DNA of 64,000 bases from Arthrobacter sp. UM1 (GCF_020483305.1 NZ_JACWAB010000003.1:1-64000); one strand, 5' to 3'; positions 16,411-24,701 are shown, counted from the first letter of the stretch. The notes: generated by a model not told the origin, from the letters alone. A program made the numbers and translations.

Positions 16411-16546
16411 ACCCATTCCCCCTCGCCCGCCCCGTTCCACACCCATTTCCGCTCGCCACCCCCCGTTCCACACCCGAAAATGAACCGATACACCCGGAAT
16501 CGAACGGTTTTCTGAGCGATTCCGGGTGTCTCGGCATTTTCGGGTG
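16411..16546 (+). repeat. Inverted-repeat element, copy 1
   Basis: Core 16490-16529 (40 nt): ACACCCG at one end, CGGGTGT at the other, 13-bp perfect arms, TGAGC in the loop at 16513-16517. An outer perfect 12-bp pair (16471-16482 with 16535-16546) plus a 4-bp pair encloses the core, giving a 76-nt long hairpin. To the left are two more direct ACCC-start units spaced 30 and 31 nt (from 16411 and 16441). Confidence 0.85.
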
Positions 16547-16722
16547 CGGCGGAGCTGGGACCATGGACTCGGCAGCGACGGTTCACGCCTCTGGCCGCCG
16601 TCGCCCTCCTGCCTTCTCCCCCGCCCCTTCCGCGTCCTCTCCGTCCCGTCCGCGTCCCCGCTCCGTCCCGCTCCCTCCCTGCTCCGTCCCCGCTGGCCGA
16701 AACGGTGCCGCCTCGCTCGGGG

Positions 16723-16831
16723 CACACCCGTTTCCGCCGACACACCCGGTTTTTGACGTTTACACCCGTTTCCGCGCGGGTTTTTGAGCAGAAACGGGTG
16801 TGAACTTGGGTGAGCGAGCGAAAACGGGTGC
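16723..16831 (+). repeat. Inverted-repeat element, copy 2
   Basis: Core 16762-16801 (40 nt) with 11-bp perfect arms (ACACCCGTTTC / GAAACGGGTGT), extendable to 15 with one mismatch, and TGAGC in the loop at 16785-16789. Left ACACCCG half-sites are spaced 18 and 20 nt ahead of the core. A CGGGTG half-site lies 30 nt after the core, with a degenerate one between. Confidence 0.85.
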
Positions 16832-16967
16832 AACCGGCCGGATCTTGAGCCAGGTGGGCGGCTGACGAGGCTGAGCTAGAACAGCCAGCAGCGCTCAGGT
16901 CGGGGCAGCCACGGGAACGTTCGACGCGACCCTGGACGTGAGCGCGGGCCTGAATGCGGATCCTCAC

Positions 16968-17138
16968 CACACCCGTTTTCGCCAACACACCCACAATCTG
17001 ACGAATACACCCGTAAACGAGCATGATTTTGAGCAAAAACGGGTGTGGATCGGAACGGGCTCGCGAAAACGGGTGTGAATCGGAACGAGTGCGCGGAAGC
17101 GGGTGTAGGCGGCCACAACCTGAGCAGAAGCGGGTGCG
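16968..17138 (+). repeat. Inverted-repeat element, copy 3
   Basis: Core 17007-17046 (40 nt) with 8-bp arms (ACACCCGT / ACGGGTGT) and TGAGC at 17030-17034. Left half-sites are spaced 18 and 20 nt exactly as in copy 2. On the right, three further direct units bring CGGGTG at steps of 30, 30 and 31 nt, ending in GGGTGCGG. Confidence 0.85.
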
Positions 17139-17197
17139 GAAGGGCGCGGCGGGGGCAAGGGCCCCAAGGCCGACGCCGCAGGTCAGCGCCGCCCCGG

Positions 17198-18322
17198 TCA
17201 CCCCTCCGGCTCGGCCAGCCAGGTCTGCAGGGCCTCGAGGCAGGTGCGGACGGCGCTGAGGGAGACGTGCTCGTCGTCGGTATGGGCGAGGAGGGCGTCA
17301 CCCGGCCCGAAGTTCACGGCCGGGATGCCGAGCGCCGAGAGCCGGGCCACGTCCGTCCAGCCGTACTTCGGCTTGGGCTCCCCGCCCACGGCCTTGACGA
17401 AGGACGCCGCCGCGGGGTGGTTCAGGCCCGGCCGCGCACCTGAGGCGGAGTCCGTGACCCGCAGCGTGGCTCCGGGAAGGACGCTCCGCACGTACGCCTC
17501 GGCCTGCTCGGGGGTCTTGTCCGGCGCGAACCGGTAGTTGATCTCGATGGTCAGCGCGTCCGGGATGACGTTGCCCGCCGTGCCGCCCGAGATGCGGACG
17601 GCGTTGAGGCTCTCCCGGTAATCGAGACCCTCGACCGTCACGGTCTGCGGCTCGTGCTCGGCGAGGCGGCGGAGCACCTCGTGCCCCTTGTGGATCGCGT
17701 TCTCGCCCATCCACGCTCGCGCTGAGTGCGCCGCGACGCCCGTCTCCGTCGCCTCGAGCCGGATGGTGCCGTTGCAGCCGCCCTCGACCACGCCGTTGGT
17801 CGGCTCCAGGAGGACGCCGAAGTCCGCCCCCAGCAGGTCCCCGTGCCGCTCAACGAGCCGCCCGAACCCGGAAAGCTCCGCGGAGACCTCCTCGTGGTCG
17901 TAGAACACGAACGTCACGTCCCGGCTCGGCGAGAGGCGGCCCGTGCCGATGAGGTGGGCGATGGCCAGCTGCACCGCCACGCCGCCCTTCATGTCCGTGG
18001 TCCCGCGGCCGTAAAGCGTCTCCCCCTCGAGCGAGGCGGGGACGGTGCCGCGGGAGCCCGGCGTCGTCGGCAGGGGCACGGTGTCGAGGTGCCCGGCGAG
18101 CATGACTCGCTCGGAGCGGCCGAGCTCCGTGCGGGCGATGATCGAGTCGCCGGCACGCTCGAGCCGCAGCCCCTCGAGGGCGGAGAGGGCCTCCCAGACG
18201 GCGTCCGCGAGGGCGGTCTCCCCGTCGGAGACGGACTCGATGTCGACCAGATCTCGCGTGAGAAGCGCCACATCCTGGGAGAGGTCAAGCGGGCCGCGGG
18301 GGGAGTTCGCTGAGACAGTCAT
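17198..18322 (-). CDS. dapE: Succinyl-diaminopimelate desuccinylase
   Basis: 374 aa M20-family dizinc amidohydrolase that releases LL-diaminopimelate and succinate in lysine/peptidoglycan synthesis. Metal-site motifs: [10 protein letters not shown] (about 76-85), [10 protein letters not shown] (about 109-118), YDHEEVS (about 150) and the C-terminal [12 protein letters not shown] dimerisation (lid) domain lies in the middle. ATG at 18322 with TAGGCT ending 6 nt upstream. Divergent from dapD with both -10 elements inside an 88-bp gap; dapC of the same pathway lies at 24873. Confidence 0.93.
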   Translation of the reverse strand: MTVSANSPRGPLDLSQDVALLTRDLVDIESVSDGETALADAVWEALSALEGLRLERAGDSIIARTELGRSERVMLAGHLDTVPLPTTPGSRGTVPASLEGETLYGRGTTDMKGGVAVQLAIAHLIGTGRLSPSRDVTFVFYDHEEVSAELSGFGRLVERHGDLLGADFGVLLEPTNGVVEGGCNGTIRLEATETGVAAHSARAWMGENAIHKGHEVLRRLAEHEPQTVTVEGLDYRESLNAVRISGGTAGNVIPDALTIEINYRFAPDKTPEQAEAYVRSVLPGATLRVTDSASGARPGLNHPAAASFVKAVGGEPKPKYGWTDVARLSALGIPAVNFGPGDALLAHTDDEHVSLSAVRTCLEALQTWLAEPEG

Positions 18323-18328
18323 GGCAAA

Positions 18329-18334
18329 AGCCTA
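18329..18334 (-). promoter_or_regulatory. -10 element of a probable leaderless mRNA (dapE)
   Basis: TAGGCT on the minus strand, then TTTGCC (6 nt) and ATG at 18322. Confidence 0.55.
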
Positions 18335-18397
18335 CTGTCTGTCTCAGAATCGCCGTCCGGGCCGTCCCGCGGCTGAAATCAGCCCCTCCCGCCTGGC

Positions 18398-18403
18398 TAA
18401 GCT
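18398..18403 (+). promoter_or_regulatory. -10 element of a probable leaderless mRNA (dapD)
   Basis: TAAGCT, then TGAACCC (7 nt) and ATG at 18411. Faces the dapE promoter. Confidence 0.55.
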
Positions 18404-18410
18404 TGAACCC

Positions 18411-19340
18411 ATGACCCTCGCATCAGGACTCGGCCTCGCAACTGTCCACTCCTCGGGAACCGTCCTGGACGTCTGGTTCCCGGAGCCCCGTCTCGGGGCC
18501 CTGGAGGACAGCCCTGAGCTGCGGCGCACCCTCGAGGGGCTGGCCTCGGAGGACGCGGACCGCGAGACGCGCGGCGAGGTAGTCCGGGTCGAGATCGAGA
18601 CGGACAAGGCTCCGGCGGACACCGCCGACGCGTACCTGCGCCTCCACCTCCTCTCCCACCGCCTCATGGCGCCGAACTCCATGAACCTGGACGGCGTCTT
18701 CGGCAAGCTCGCCAACGTCGTGTGGACGAGCGAGGGCCCGTGCGCCGTCGCCGGATTCGAGACGACCCGCGCGCGCCTGCGCCGCCGCGGCCAGCTGACC
18801 GTCTTCGGCGTGGACAAGTTCCCGCGGATGGTGGACTACGTGGTGCCGTCCGGCGTGCGCATCGCGGAGGCGGACCGCGTGCGCCTCGGCGCCCACCTCG
18901 CCGAGGGCACCACCGTCATGCACGAGGGCTTCGTCAACTTCAACGCCGGCACGCTCGGCACCTCGATGGTCGAGGGCCGCATCAGCGCGTCCGTCGTGGT
19001 CGGCAACGGCTCGGACGTCGGCGGCGGCGCCTCCATCATGGGCACGCTCTCGGGCGGCGGCACGGAGAAGATCGTCATCGGCGAGGGCGTGCTGCTCGGG
19101 GCCAATGCGGGCGTCGGCATCTCCATCGGGGACCACTCGGTGGTTGAGGCCGGCCTCTACGTCACGGCCGGCACCAAGGTGGTCGTCAAGGACGCGGACG
19201 GCGAGCGCACGGTCAAGGCCCTCGAGCTCTCCGGCGTTCCCAACCTCCTCTTCCTCCGCAATTCGGTCACCGGCGCCGTCGAGGCCCGCACGCGCGTCTC
19301 CGGCACCGTCGAGCTCAACTCGGAGCTCCATGCCAACTGA
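18411..19340 (+). CDS. dapD: 2,3,4,5-tetrahydropyridine-2,6-dicarboxylate N-succinyltransferase
   Basis: 309 aa, of the actinobacterial DapD type. It uses succinyl-CoA to open tetrahydrodipicolinate in the succinylase branch of diaminopimelate synthesis. After an N-terminal alpha/beta domain comes the left-handed beta-helix: hexapeptide repeats from about 165 to 260, with the active-site stretch [22 protein letters not shown] and the glycine-rich [22 protein letters not shown] at 18411 with a -10 element 7 nt upstream. Overlaps the next gene by 11 nt. Confidence 0.93.
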   Translation: MTLASGLGLATVHSSGTVLDVWFPEPRLGALEDSPELRRTLEGLASEDADRETRGEVVRVEIETDKAPADTADAYLRLHLLSHRLMAPNSMNLDGVFGKLANVVWTSEGPCAVAGFETTRARLRRRGQLTVFGVDKFPRMVDYVVPSGVRIAEADRVRLGAHLAEGTTVMHEGFVNFNAGTLGTSMVEGRISASVVVGNGSDVGGGASIMGTLSGGGTEKIVIGEGVLLGANAGVGISIGDHSVVEAGLYVTAGTKVVVKDADGERTVKALELSGVPNLLFLRNSVTGAVEARTRVSGTVELNSELHAN

Positions 19341-20262
19341 TCGGCGCACCGTCTTCCCCCAGCCGCGCCCTCAACGACGACGCCGCGCGGGCAGCTCCGC
19401 GGCAGGCCTGCGGCGCTCCCGGCGCACCACCGTCGTCGCACTCCTCGTGACGCTCGCCATCGTGGCGGGTGTCGGCCTCTGGGCGTTCATCGCCAAGCCG
19501 TGGAGCAGCGTTGTGGTCCGCGAGGAGTGCACGGCCTCCGCGAACGGCTCCTCTTACACCCTCACGGCGGATCAGGCGCACTTCGCGGCGAAGATCGGCG
19601 CGATCTCCCTCAAGCGCGAGCTCCCCATCCGTGCGGCCACCATCGCGACGGCGACGGCGATGCAGGAGTCCGGCCTCAAGAACCTCGACTACGGGGACGA
19701 CGCCGGACCGGACTCGCGCGGCCTGTTCCAGCAGCGTCCGAGCCAAGGCTGGGGCACGGAGCAGCAGATCATGGAGCCCGCCTACGCGATCAACTCCTTC
19801 TACTCGGCGCTGGAGAAAGTGTCCGGTTACACGACCCTCCCGATCACGCAGGCGGCGCAGAAGGTCCAGCGCTCGGCCCTGCCGGACGCGTACGCGCAGC
19901 GCGAGCCGGAGGCGCGGGCCTTCGCCGCGGCGTTCCGCGGCCAGACCCACGCGAACCTGACCTGCCGTCTCCGCGACGCCTCCGCCCCGGGCAAGCCGAA
20001 GGCGGCCCAGGCGGCCCTCTTGGAGGACCTGGGCCTGACGGGCACTATGGGCGCCAACTCGATGTCCGTGGACTCCGTGGACACGCAGCACGGCTGGGCG
20101 GTGGCCCACTGGGCCGTGGCCAACGCGAACGAGTACGGGATCGACTCGGTGACCTTCGCCGGGCAGACGTGGACGCGTTCCTCCGGCACCTGGAGCGAGG
20201 CGAAGTCGGCCGACGCCGTCAGCTCTCCGACGGTGAGCGTCTCCTTCCACCCCGGATCCTGA
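19330..20262 (+). CDS. Membrane-anchored lytic-transglycosylase-like protein
   Basis: 310 aa. A basic, Arg-rich N-terminus of about 40 residues and a single membrane helix ([21 protein letters not shown]) put the rest outside the cell. The extracytoplasmic domain has [17 protein letters not shown] with the Glu-Ser of SLT/lysozyme-like folds, then [13 protein letters not shown] and [13 protein letters not shown]. Actinobacterial homologues are usually left as hypothetical. The fold suggests peptidoglycan binding or cleavage, but a catalytic role is inference. It begins inside the last codons of dapD (ATG 19330), so it is co-translated with a peptidoglycan-precursor enzyme. Confidence 0.78.
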   Translation: MPTDRRTVFPQPRPQRRRRAGSSAAGLRRSRRTTVVALLVTLAIVAGVGLWAFIAKPWSSVVVREECTASANGSSYTLTADQAHFAAKIGAISLKRELPIRAATIATATAMQESGLKNLDYGDDAGPDSRGLFQQRPSQGWGTEQQIMEPAYAINSFYSALEKVSGYTTLPITQAAQKVQRSALPDAYAQREPEARAFAAAFRGQTHANLTCRLRDASAPGKPKAAQAALLEDLGLTGTMGANSMSVDSVDTQHGWAVAHWAVANANEYGIDSVTFAGQTWTRSSGTWSEAKSADAVSSPTVSVSFHPGS

Positions 20263-20300
20263 TCCCGTCCGATTTCCCGGAACGGGCGTTTTCGGCTGTG

Positions 20301-20306
20301 TAGGCT
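20301..20306 (+). promoter_or_regulatory. -10 element of a probable leaderless mRNA (galE)
   Basis: TAGGCT, then 7 nt and ATG at 20314. GGAAC at 20279-20283 lies 17 nt upstream of the hexamer, resembling some ECF-sigma -35 boxes; this is weak. Confidence 0.5.
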
Positions 20307-20313
20307 TGACGGC

Positions 20314-21330
20314 ATGAAGATTCTCGTGACCGGCGGCGCCGGCTACATCGGCTCGCACACTGTTCTCCAGCTGCTCGAGGCAGGCCACGAGGTCGTGGTC
20401 TTCGACAACCTCGCGAACTCCTCGCGGGAGTCCCTCAACCGCGTGCACGAGATCGCGGGCCGGGAGTCCGAGTTCATCGAGGGAGACCTCCTGGACCGCG
20501 CGGCGCTGGACGCTGCGTTCGAGGGCCGCGGGATTGACGCGGTCATCCACTTCGCCGGGCTCAAGGCCGTGGGCGAGTCCGTGGAGAAGCCCCTCTTCTA
20601 CTACTCCAACAACGTGGCGGGCACCATCAACCTGCTCTACGCCATGGACAAGGCGGGCGTGCGGCGGATCGTCTTCTCGTCGTCGGCCACGGTGTACGGC
20701 AACCGCGCCGTGGCGCCGATGGTGGAGAAGATGGAGCTGGACGCGGACAACCCGTACGGCCGCACCAAGGAGCAGATCGAGGACATCCTCGCGGACCTCG
20801 GCGCGAGCGACTCCCGCTGGTCCGTGGCCCTGCTGCGGTACTTCAACCCGGTGGGCGCCCACGAGTCGGGCCGGATCGGCGAGGATCCCAAGGGCGTCCC
20901 GAACAACCTCCTCCCATTCGTGGCGCAGGTGGCCGTGGGCCGGCGCGAGAAGGTCATGGTCTTCGGCAACGACTACCCGACGCCGGACGGCACGGGCGTG
21001 CGCGACTACATCCACGTGGTGGACCTCGCGGACGGACACCTCGCGGCCCTTGACTACATCGCCGAGCACGAGGGCGTCTTCCGCTGGAACCTGGGCACGG
21101 GCAACGGCTCGTCCGTGCTCGAGGTCATCGAGGCGTTCGGCAAGGCGGCCGGCTTCCCGATCCCCCACGAGTTCACGGACCGGCGCCCGGGCGACGCGGC
21201 CACGTCCTACGCGGACCCGAGCGCCGCCCTCGCGGATCTGGGCTGGTCCGCCCACCGCTCGCTCGAGCAGATGTGCGCGGACCACTGGCGCTGGCAGAAG
21301 AACAACCCGAACGGGTACGCAGCCGAGTAA
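20314..21330 (+). CDS. galE: UDP-glucose 4-epimerase
   Basis: 338 aa extended short-chain dehydrogenase interconverting UDP-glucose and UDP-galactose for envelope glycans. NAD-binding GGAGYIGSHT is at residues 7-16. The catalytic Ser-Ser-Ala-Thr stretch VFSSSATVYGN (about 122-132) and the YxxxK in NPYGRTKEQIE (about 148) are present. FDNLANSSRESLNRV and RYFNPVGAHESGRIGEDP are typical of GalE. Leaderless-type ATG at 20314. Ends in a clear hairpin. Confidence 0.93.
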   Translation: MKILVTGGAGYIGSHTVLQLLEAGHEVVVFDNLANSSRESLNRVHEIAGRESEFIEGDLLDRAALDAAFEGRGIDAVIHFAGLKAVGESVEKPLFYYSNNVAGTINLLYAMDKAGVRRIVFSSSATVYGNRAVAPMVEKMELDADNPYGRTKEQIEDILADLGASDSRWSVALLRYFNPVGAHESGRIGEDPKGVPNNLLPFVAQVAVGRREKVMVFGNDYPTPDGTGVRDYIHVVDLADGHLAALDYIAEHEGVFRWNLGTGNGSSVLEVIEAFGKAAGFPIPHEFTDRRPGDAATSYADPSAALADLGWSAHRSLEQMCADHWRWQKNNPNGYAAE

Positions 21331-21358
21331 ACGGCGGCGCATGCGCGCCGGAAGCGGC

Positions 21359-21394
21359 CGGAGGCCGGGACTCACCATGGAGTTCCGGCCTCCG
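21359..21394 (+). terminator. Terminator hairpin after galE
   Basis: 14-nt arms (CGGAGGCCGGGACT / AGTTCCGGCCTCCG) with one mismatch and an 8-nt loop, 28 nt after the galE stop. Followed by GCTGTCTTCC, only mildly T-rich. Confidence 0.7.
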
Positions 21395-21425
21395 CTGTCT
21401 TCCGCGGTGTGCGCCAGGGCTCCGC

Positions 21426-21541
21426 TCAGGACCTCCGGCCGACTCCCCGCAGGCTCAGCGCGAAGAGCACCGCAGACCACGCGATGACCACAGCCACGTT
21501 CCAAGGGTCGGCGCCCTGCCCAGGGAAGAAGCCTTCCCGAA
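21426..21541 (-). pseudogene. Possible remnant of an ABC-2 permease C-terminus
   Basis: On the minus strand, just past the stop of the ABC permease, one frame reads WNVAVVIAWSAVLFALSL followed by RGVGRRS and a stop. That resembles the last helix and basic tail of ABC-2 permeases. It is in a different frame from the intact permease and has no start. It may be the surviving end of a second permease gene, or a frameshifted old C-terminus. Confidence 0.35.
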
Positions 21542-22297
21542 TCAGGCAGACACGATCCTCCCGAACCGCTTCATCCCGAGGACCCAGGTCGCGGCGGCCA
21601 CGATCACGAGGACCCCGGAACACAGGGCGGGATGCAGGGCGGAAACCGCTCCAGCTCGAGCCAGCTCGCTCGCATACGTGAGCGGATTGAGCAGGGTGGC
21701 CCACTGGAACAGCGGAAGAGCGTGCAGCGAGGCCCAGGTGTACTGAGCGCATCCCGTGAAACCCACGATGCTGACTGACGCCGCGGCCATCGCATCGATG
21801 TTCTTCACATCGACGAACCCTGCCAGGACCATCCCGACGCCGCTGCCGACGACGGCCGCAAGGAACGCCGCCCCGAAGACGCCCGCGCCGTAGTCGAGCG
21901 GCGAGCGCCCCACAAGCAGCCAGGCCACCAGCAGGAAGCAGAGGGCTCCCAAACAGGAGCGGATGACGGCTCGCGTCATCTTCGCCGCAGCCACGAGCGC
22001 AGCGGGGACGGGTGCGGCCAGGCGGTCTTCCAGCTCCCGCGTGTAGTGCAGCTCAATGAGGACCGGCAGGCAGACGCCGGTCACTGCCGACGTCATCGCC
22101 GTCATGACGGTCAGCCCGGGAACGAGCACCGACAGGTAGCTTCGGTCGATACCGCCCACCGCCGGCAAGACGAAGGCGAAGACGAAGAGAAAGAGGAGCG
22201 GCTGGAGGAACAGCTCGGCGAATACCCCCGGTAGCGAGGCGAGGTCCTTGCGGAGGTCGCGCTCGACGAACGCGGTGAAGACAGCGAGCCGCCTCAT
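21542..22297 (-). CDS. ABC-2 type exporter permease
   Basis: 251 aa with six predicted membrane helices and the ABC-2 family layout (DrrB/NodJ-like): MRRLAVFTAFVERDLRKDL start, conserved QPLLFLFVFAFVLP, and a C-terminal NPLTYASELAR. With the ATPase immediately upstream it forms an exporter. Substrate (drug, lipid or polysaccharide) cannot be told. The ATG at 22297 overlaps the ATPase stop by 4 nt. Confidence 0.85.
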   Translation of the reverse strand: MRRLAVFTAFVERDLRKDLASLPGVFAELFLQPLLFLFVFAFVLPAVGGIDRSYLSVLVPGLTVMTAMTSAVTGVCLPVLIELHYTRELEDRLAAPVPAALVAAAKMTRAVIRSCLGALCFLLVAWLLVGRSPLDYGAGVFGAAFLAAVVGSGVGMVLAGFVDVKNIDAMAAASVSIVGFTGCAQYTWASLHALPLFQWATLLNPLTYASELARAGAVSALHPALCSGVLVIVAAATWVLGMKRFGRIVSA

Positions 22298-23256
22298 CGC
22301 TCCCCCACCAGCGCCATGAACACGTCCTCCAGGGTGGGCTCGCGAGCAGCGGCTCCGAGGTCGACGACTCCGGCGGCAGCAGCTCTTTCGATGACCGTTC
22401 GCGCCGCTCCGGCCTCCACGGAGTCCAAGCCCACGAACAGGGCCGCCCCCTGCCTGGAGACGCGGAGCACGCCCGGGACCTCTGCCATCGAGTGGGTCAG
22501 ATGGGGCAGGGCTTCCGCCGCGCGGCTCGCCGAAGAGCAGGAGATCTCAACAATCTGCGCCCCAAGCCCGCACTCCCGCATGAGGACGTCTTTCGGCCCC
22601 TGGGCGAGGACCCGCCCTTCGTCGATGACCGCGATTCGGTCCGCGAGAAGCGCCGCCTCGTGCATGTCATGGGTCGTCAGGAGAACAGCCTTGCCCTGCC
22701 TCTTCATGAGCAGCGCAAGCTCGTGCGTCTGGCGCCGGGCCAGGACGTCCAGTCCGGTCGAGGGCTCATCGAGGAGGATCAGGTCGGGATCGTGGACCAG
22801 GGCTCGGGCCCAGGTGACCTTCTGGACTTGGCCGCCGGACAGGCTTTCCGTCTTGCGCCCGGCGAGGTGCTCGATGCCGAGCACTCCCAGAGCCCGCGCC
22901 GCGTGCTCTCTCGCCTCGCGCCGAGCCATTCCGAAGTAGCGCCCGTGGTAGACGAGGTTCTCCTCGACGGTGATCCCCCGGTCCAGGGTGTCAGCCTGGG
23001 GAACCACAGAGAGACGACGTCGGGCCGCATGCGGCTGGGCTGCGACGTCGAGGCCCGAGACCTCAGCGGTTCCCGCCGTAGCCCTCACTCGTGAGCTGAC
23101 GATTGAGGTCAACGTCGTCTTTCCCGCCCCGTTCGGGCCGAGAAGGCAGAGGCACTCGCCCGGCGCGATGGAGAGGGAGACGCTGCGCAAGGCGGGCGCC
23201 TCCGCCTTCGGGTAGGTCTTCGAGACGTCTCGGAGAACCAGGGCGGGAGCGCTCAA
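22294..23256 (-). CDS. ABC exporter ATP-binding protein
   Basis: 320 aa DrrA/CcmA-like ATPase. Walker A GPNGAGKTT (about 40-48), signature LSGGQVQKVTWARAL, Walker B LILLDEPSTGLD, and switch His in LLTTHDMHEA. The last 90 residues are the DrrA-type C-terminal domain. TTG start at 23256 chosen for the ribosome site GGAGAGG upstream. Possible -10 TATGAT at 23292-23297 gives a leader of about 30 nt. Translationally coupled to the permease. Confidence 0.87.
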   Translation of the reverse strand: MSAPALVLRDVSKTYPKAEAPALRSVSLSIAPGECLCLLGPNGAGKTTLTSIVSSRVRATAGTAEVSGLDVAAQPHAARRRLSVVPQADTLDRGITVEENLVYHGRYFGMARREAREHAARALGVLGIEHLAGRKTESLSGGQVQKVTWARALVHDPDLILLDEPSTGLDVLARRQTHELALLMKRQGKAVLLTTHDMHEAALLADRIAVIDEGRVLAQGPKDVLMRECGLGAQIVEISCSSASRAAEALPHLTHSMAEVPGVLRVSRQGAALFVGLDSVEAGAARTVIERAAAAGVVDLGAAAREPTLEDVFMALVGER

Positions 23257-23291
23257 CGTACACCTCTCCTGTCCGGCCGACTGTGAGCCCG

Positions 23292-23297
23292 ATCATA
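23292..23297 (-). promoter_or_regulatory. Possible -10 of the ABC exporter operon
   Basis: TATGAT on the minus strand, about 36 nt before the TTG start. The citrate synthase terminator hairpin lies directly upstream of it. Confidence 0.4.
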
Positions 23298-23305
23298 CCA
23301 AGCGC

Positions 23306-23341
23306 GGCGGCGCCCCTCCCATTCCTGGGAAGGGCGCCGCC
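23306..23341 (-). terminator. Terminator hairpin after citrate synthase
   Basis: Perfect 10-bp arms GGCGGCGCCC / GGGCGCCGCC with additional inner pairing (TCCCA / TGGGA), 40 nt past the gltA stop. Confidence 0.75.
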
Positions 23342-23381
23342 GCGGTGAAGTCGAAAGCAGGCAGTCCGTCTGCCGCCGGGA

Positions 23382-24665
23382 TCACATGCCCGGGTACTGA
23401 CGCTCCGTCTCGCCCGTGTAGATCTGGCGCGGACGGCCGATCTTCTTCTCCGGGTCTTCCATGAGCTCGCGCCACTGGGCGATCCAGCCCGGGAGGCGGC
23501 CCATGGCGAAGAGGACGGTGAACATCTTCTCCGGGAAGCCCATCGCCTTGTAGATGAGGCCCGTGTAGAAGTCCACGTTCGGGTAGAGCTTGCGCTCGAT
23601 GAAGTAGTCGTCCGCGAGGGCCTTCTCCTCGAGGCGCTTGGCGATGTCGAGAAGCTCGTCGTTGCCGCCGAGCTTCTCGAGGATCTCGTCGGCGGTCTTC
23701 TTGACGATGCGAGCGCGCGGGTCGTAGTTCTTGTAGACCCGGTGGCCGAAGCCCATGAGCTTGACCCCGTCCTCCTTGCGCTTGACCTTCTCCATGAACT
23801 CCTCAGGCGAGATGCCCTCAGCCTTGATCTTGCGGAGCATGTTGAGGACGGCCTCGTTGGCGCCGCCGTGGAGGGGGCCGAACAGGGCGTTGATGCCCGC
23901 GGAGACGGACGCGAACATGTTGGCGTCCGCAGATCCGACCAGGCGGACCGTGGACGTGGAGCAGTTCTGCTCGTGGTCCGCGTGGAGGATGAGGAGCTGG
24001 TCCAGCGCCTTGACGATGAGCGGGTCCGGCTCGTACGGCTCGGCCGGCGTGCCGAAGGACAGGCGGAGGAAGTTCTCCACGAGGCCCATCGAGTTGTCCG
24101 GGTAGAGCATCGGCTGGCCGATGGACTTCTTGTGCGCGTATGCCGCGATGACCGGCATCTTGGCGAGGAGGCGCACGGTGGAGAGCTCCACGTGCTCCGG
24201 GTTCTTCGGGTCCAGCGAGTCCTGGTAGAAGGTGGACAGCGCGGAGACGGCCGAGGAGAGCACCGGCATGGGGTGCGCGTCCCGCGGGAAGCCGCCGAAG
24301 AAGCCCTTGAGCTCCTCGTGGAGGAGGGTGTGGCGGCGGATCCGCTGGTCGAACGCCTCGAGCTCGCTCGCCGACGGCAGGTTGCCGTAGATGAGGAGGT
24401 AGGCGGTCTCGATGAATGTGGAGCCCTGGGCGAGCTGCTCGATCGGATAGCCGCGGTAGCGGAGGATGCCCTCCGCGCCGTCGATGTAGGTGATGGCGGA
24501 CTTGGTGGCCGCCGTGTTCACGAAGCCGGGGTCATACGTCACCGCGCCCGTGGAGGACAGCAGCTTGCCGATGCCGAGGCCCTGGTTGCCCTCGACAGCG
24601 GGCACCGCGTTGAGCTCAAGCTCGCTGCCGCCGAAGCTGAGGCTTGCAGCATTCTGCTCAGACAT
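23382..24665 (-). CDS. gltA: Citrate synthase (type II, hexameric-like)
   Basis: 427 aa, TCA-cycle entry enzyme condensing acetyl-CoA and oxaloacetate. Conserved stretches include GILRYRGYPIEQLA, the active-site His region ADHEQNCSTSTVRLVGS, GPLHGGANEAVLNML and MGFGHRVYKNYDPRA with the second catalytic His; a catalytic Asp lies near VDFYTG. The frame is open to 24815, but the ATG at 24665 has a good ribosome site (GAGGGGAAAAC) and the expected N-terminus. The 5' leader carries a hairpin (24702-24733). Confidence 0.94.
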   Translation of the reverse strand: MSEQNAASLSFGGSELELNAVPAVEGNQGLGIGKLLSSTGAVTYDPGFVNTAATKSAITYIDGAEGILRYRGYPIEQLAQGSTFIETAYLLIYGNLPSASELEAFDQRIRRHTLLHEELKGFFGGFPRDAHPMPVLSSAVSALSTFYQDSLDPKNPEHVELSTVRLLAKMPVIAAYAHKKSIGQPMLYPDNSMGLVENFLRLSFGTPAEPYEPDPLIVKALDQLLILHADHEQNCSTSTVRLVGSADANMFASVSAGINALFGPLHGGANEAVLNMLRKIKAEGISPEEFMEKVKRKEDGVKLMGFGHRVYKNYDPRARIVKKTADEILEKLGGNDELLDIAKRLEEKALADDYFIERKLYPNVDFYTGLIYKAMGFPEKMFTVLFAMGRLPGWIAQWRELMEDPEKKIGRPRQIYTGETERQYPGM

Positions 24666-24701
24666 GTTTTCCCCTCGTGATCGTGAGAAGTCGTTGGTCT
24701 G

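Larger units (their letters stand above)
16383..17197. other. 815-bp gene-free interval between convergent gluD and dapE
   Basis: No ORF here looks like a protein. The interval is filled by three copies of an inverted-repeat element (16411-16546, 16723-16831, 16968-17138). Between copies 1 and 2 is a pyrimidine-rich stretch (about 16598-16692), and between copies 2 and 3 is about 135 bp with no recognisable structure. Both flanking genes end here, so the repeats lie in the 3' regions of two transcripts. Confidence 0.85.

Noticed and set aside
17036-17138. Possible CRISPR array
   Set aside because: Repeats are only partly conserved, have no unique spacers of constant length, and no cas gene is present; the units belong to the inverted-repeat element.
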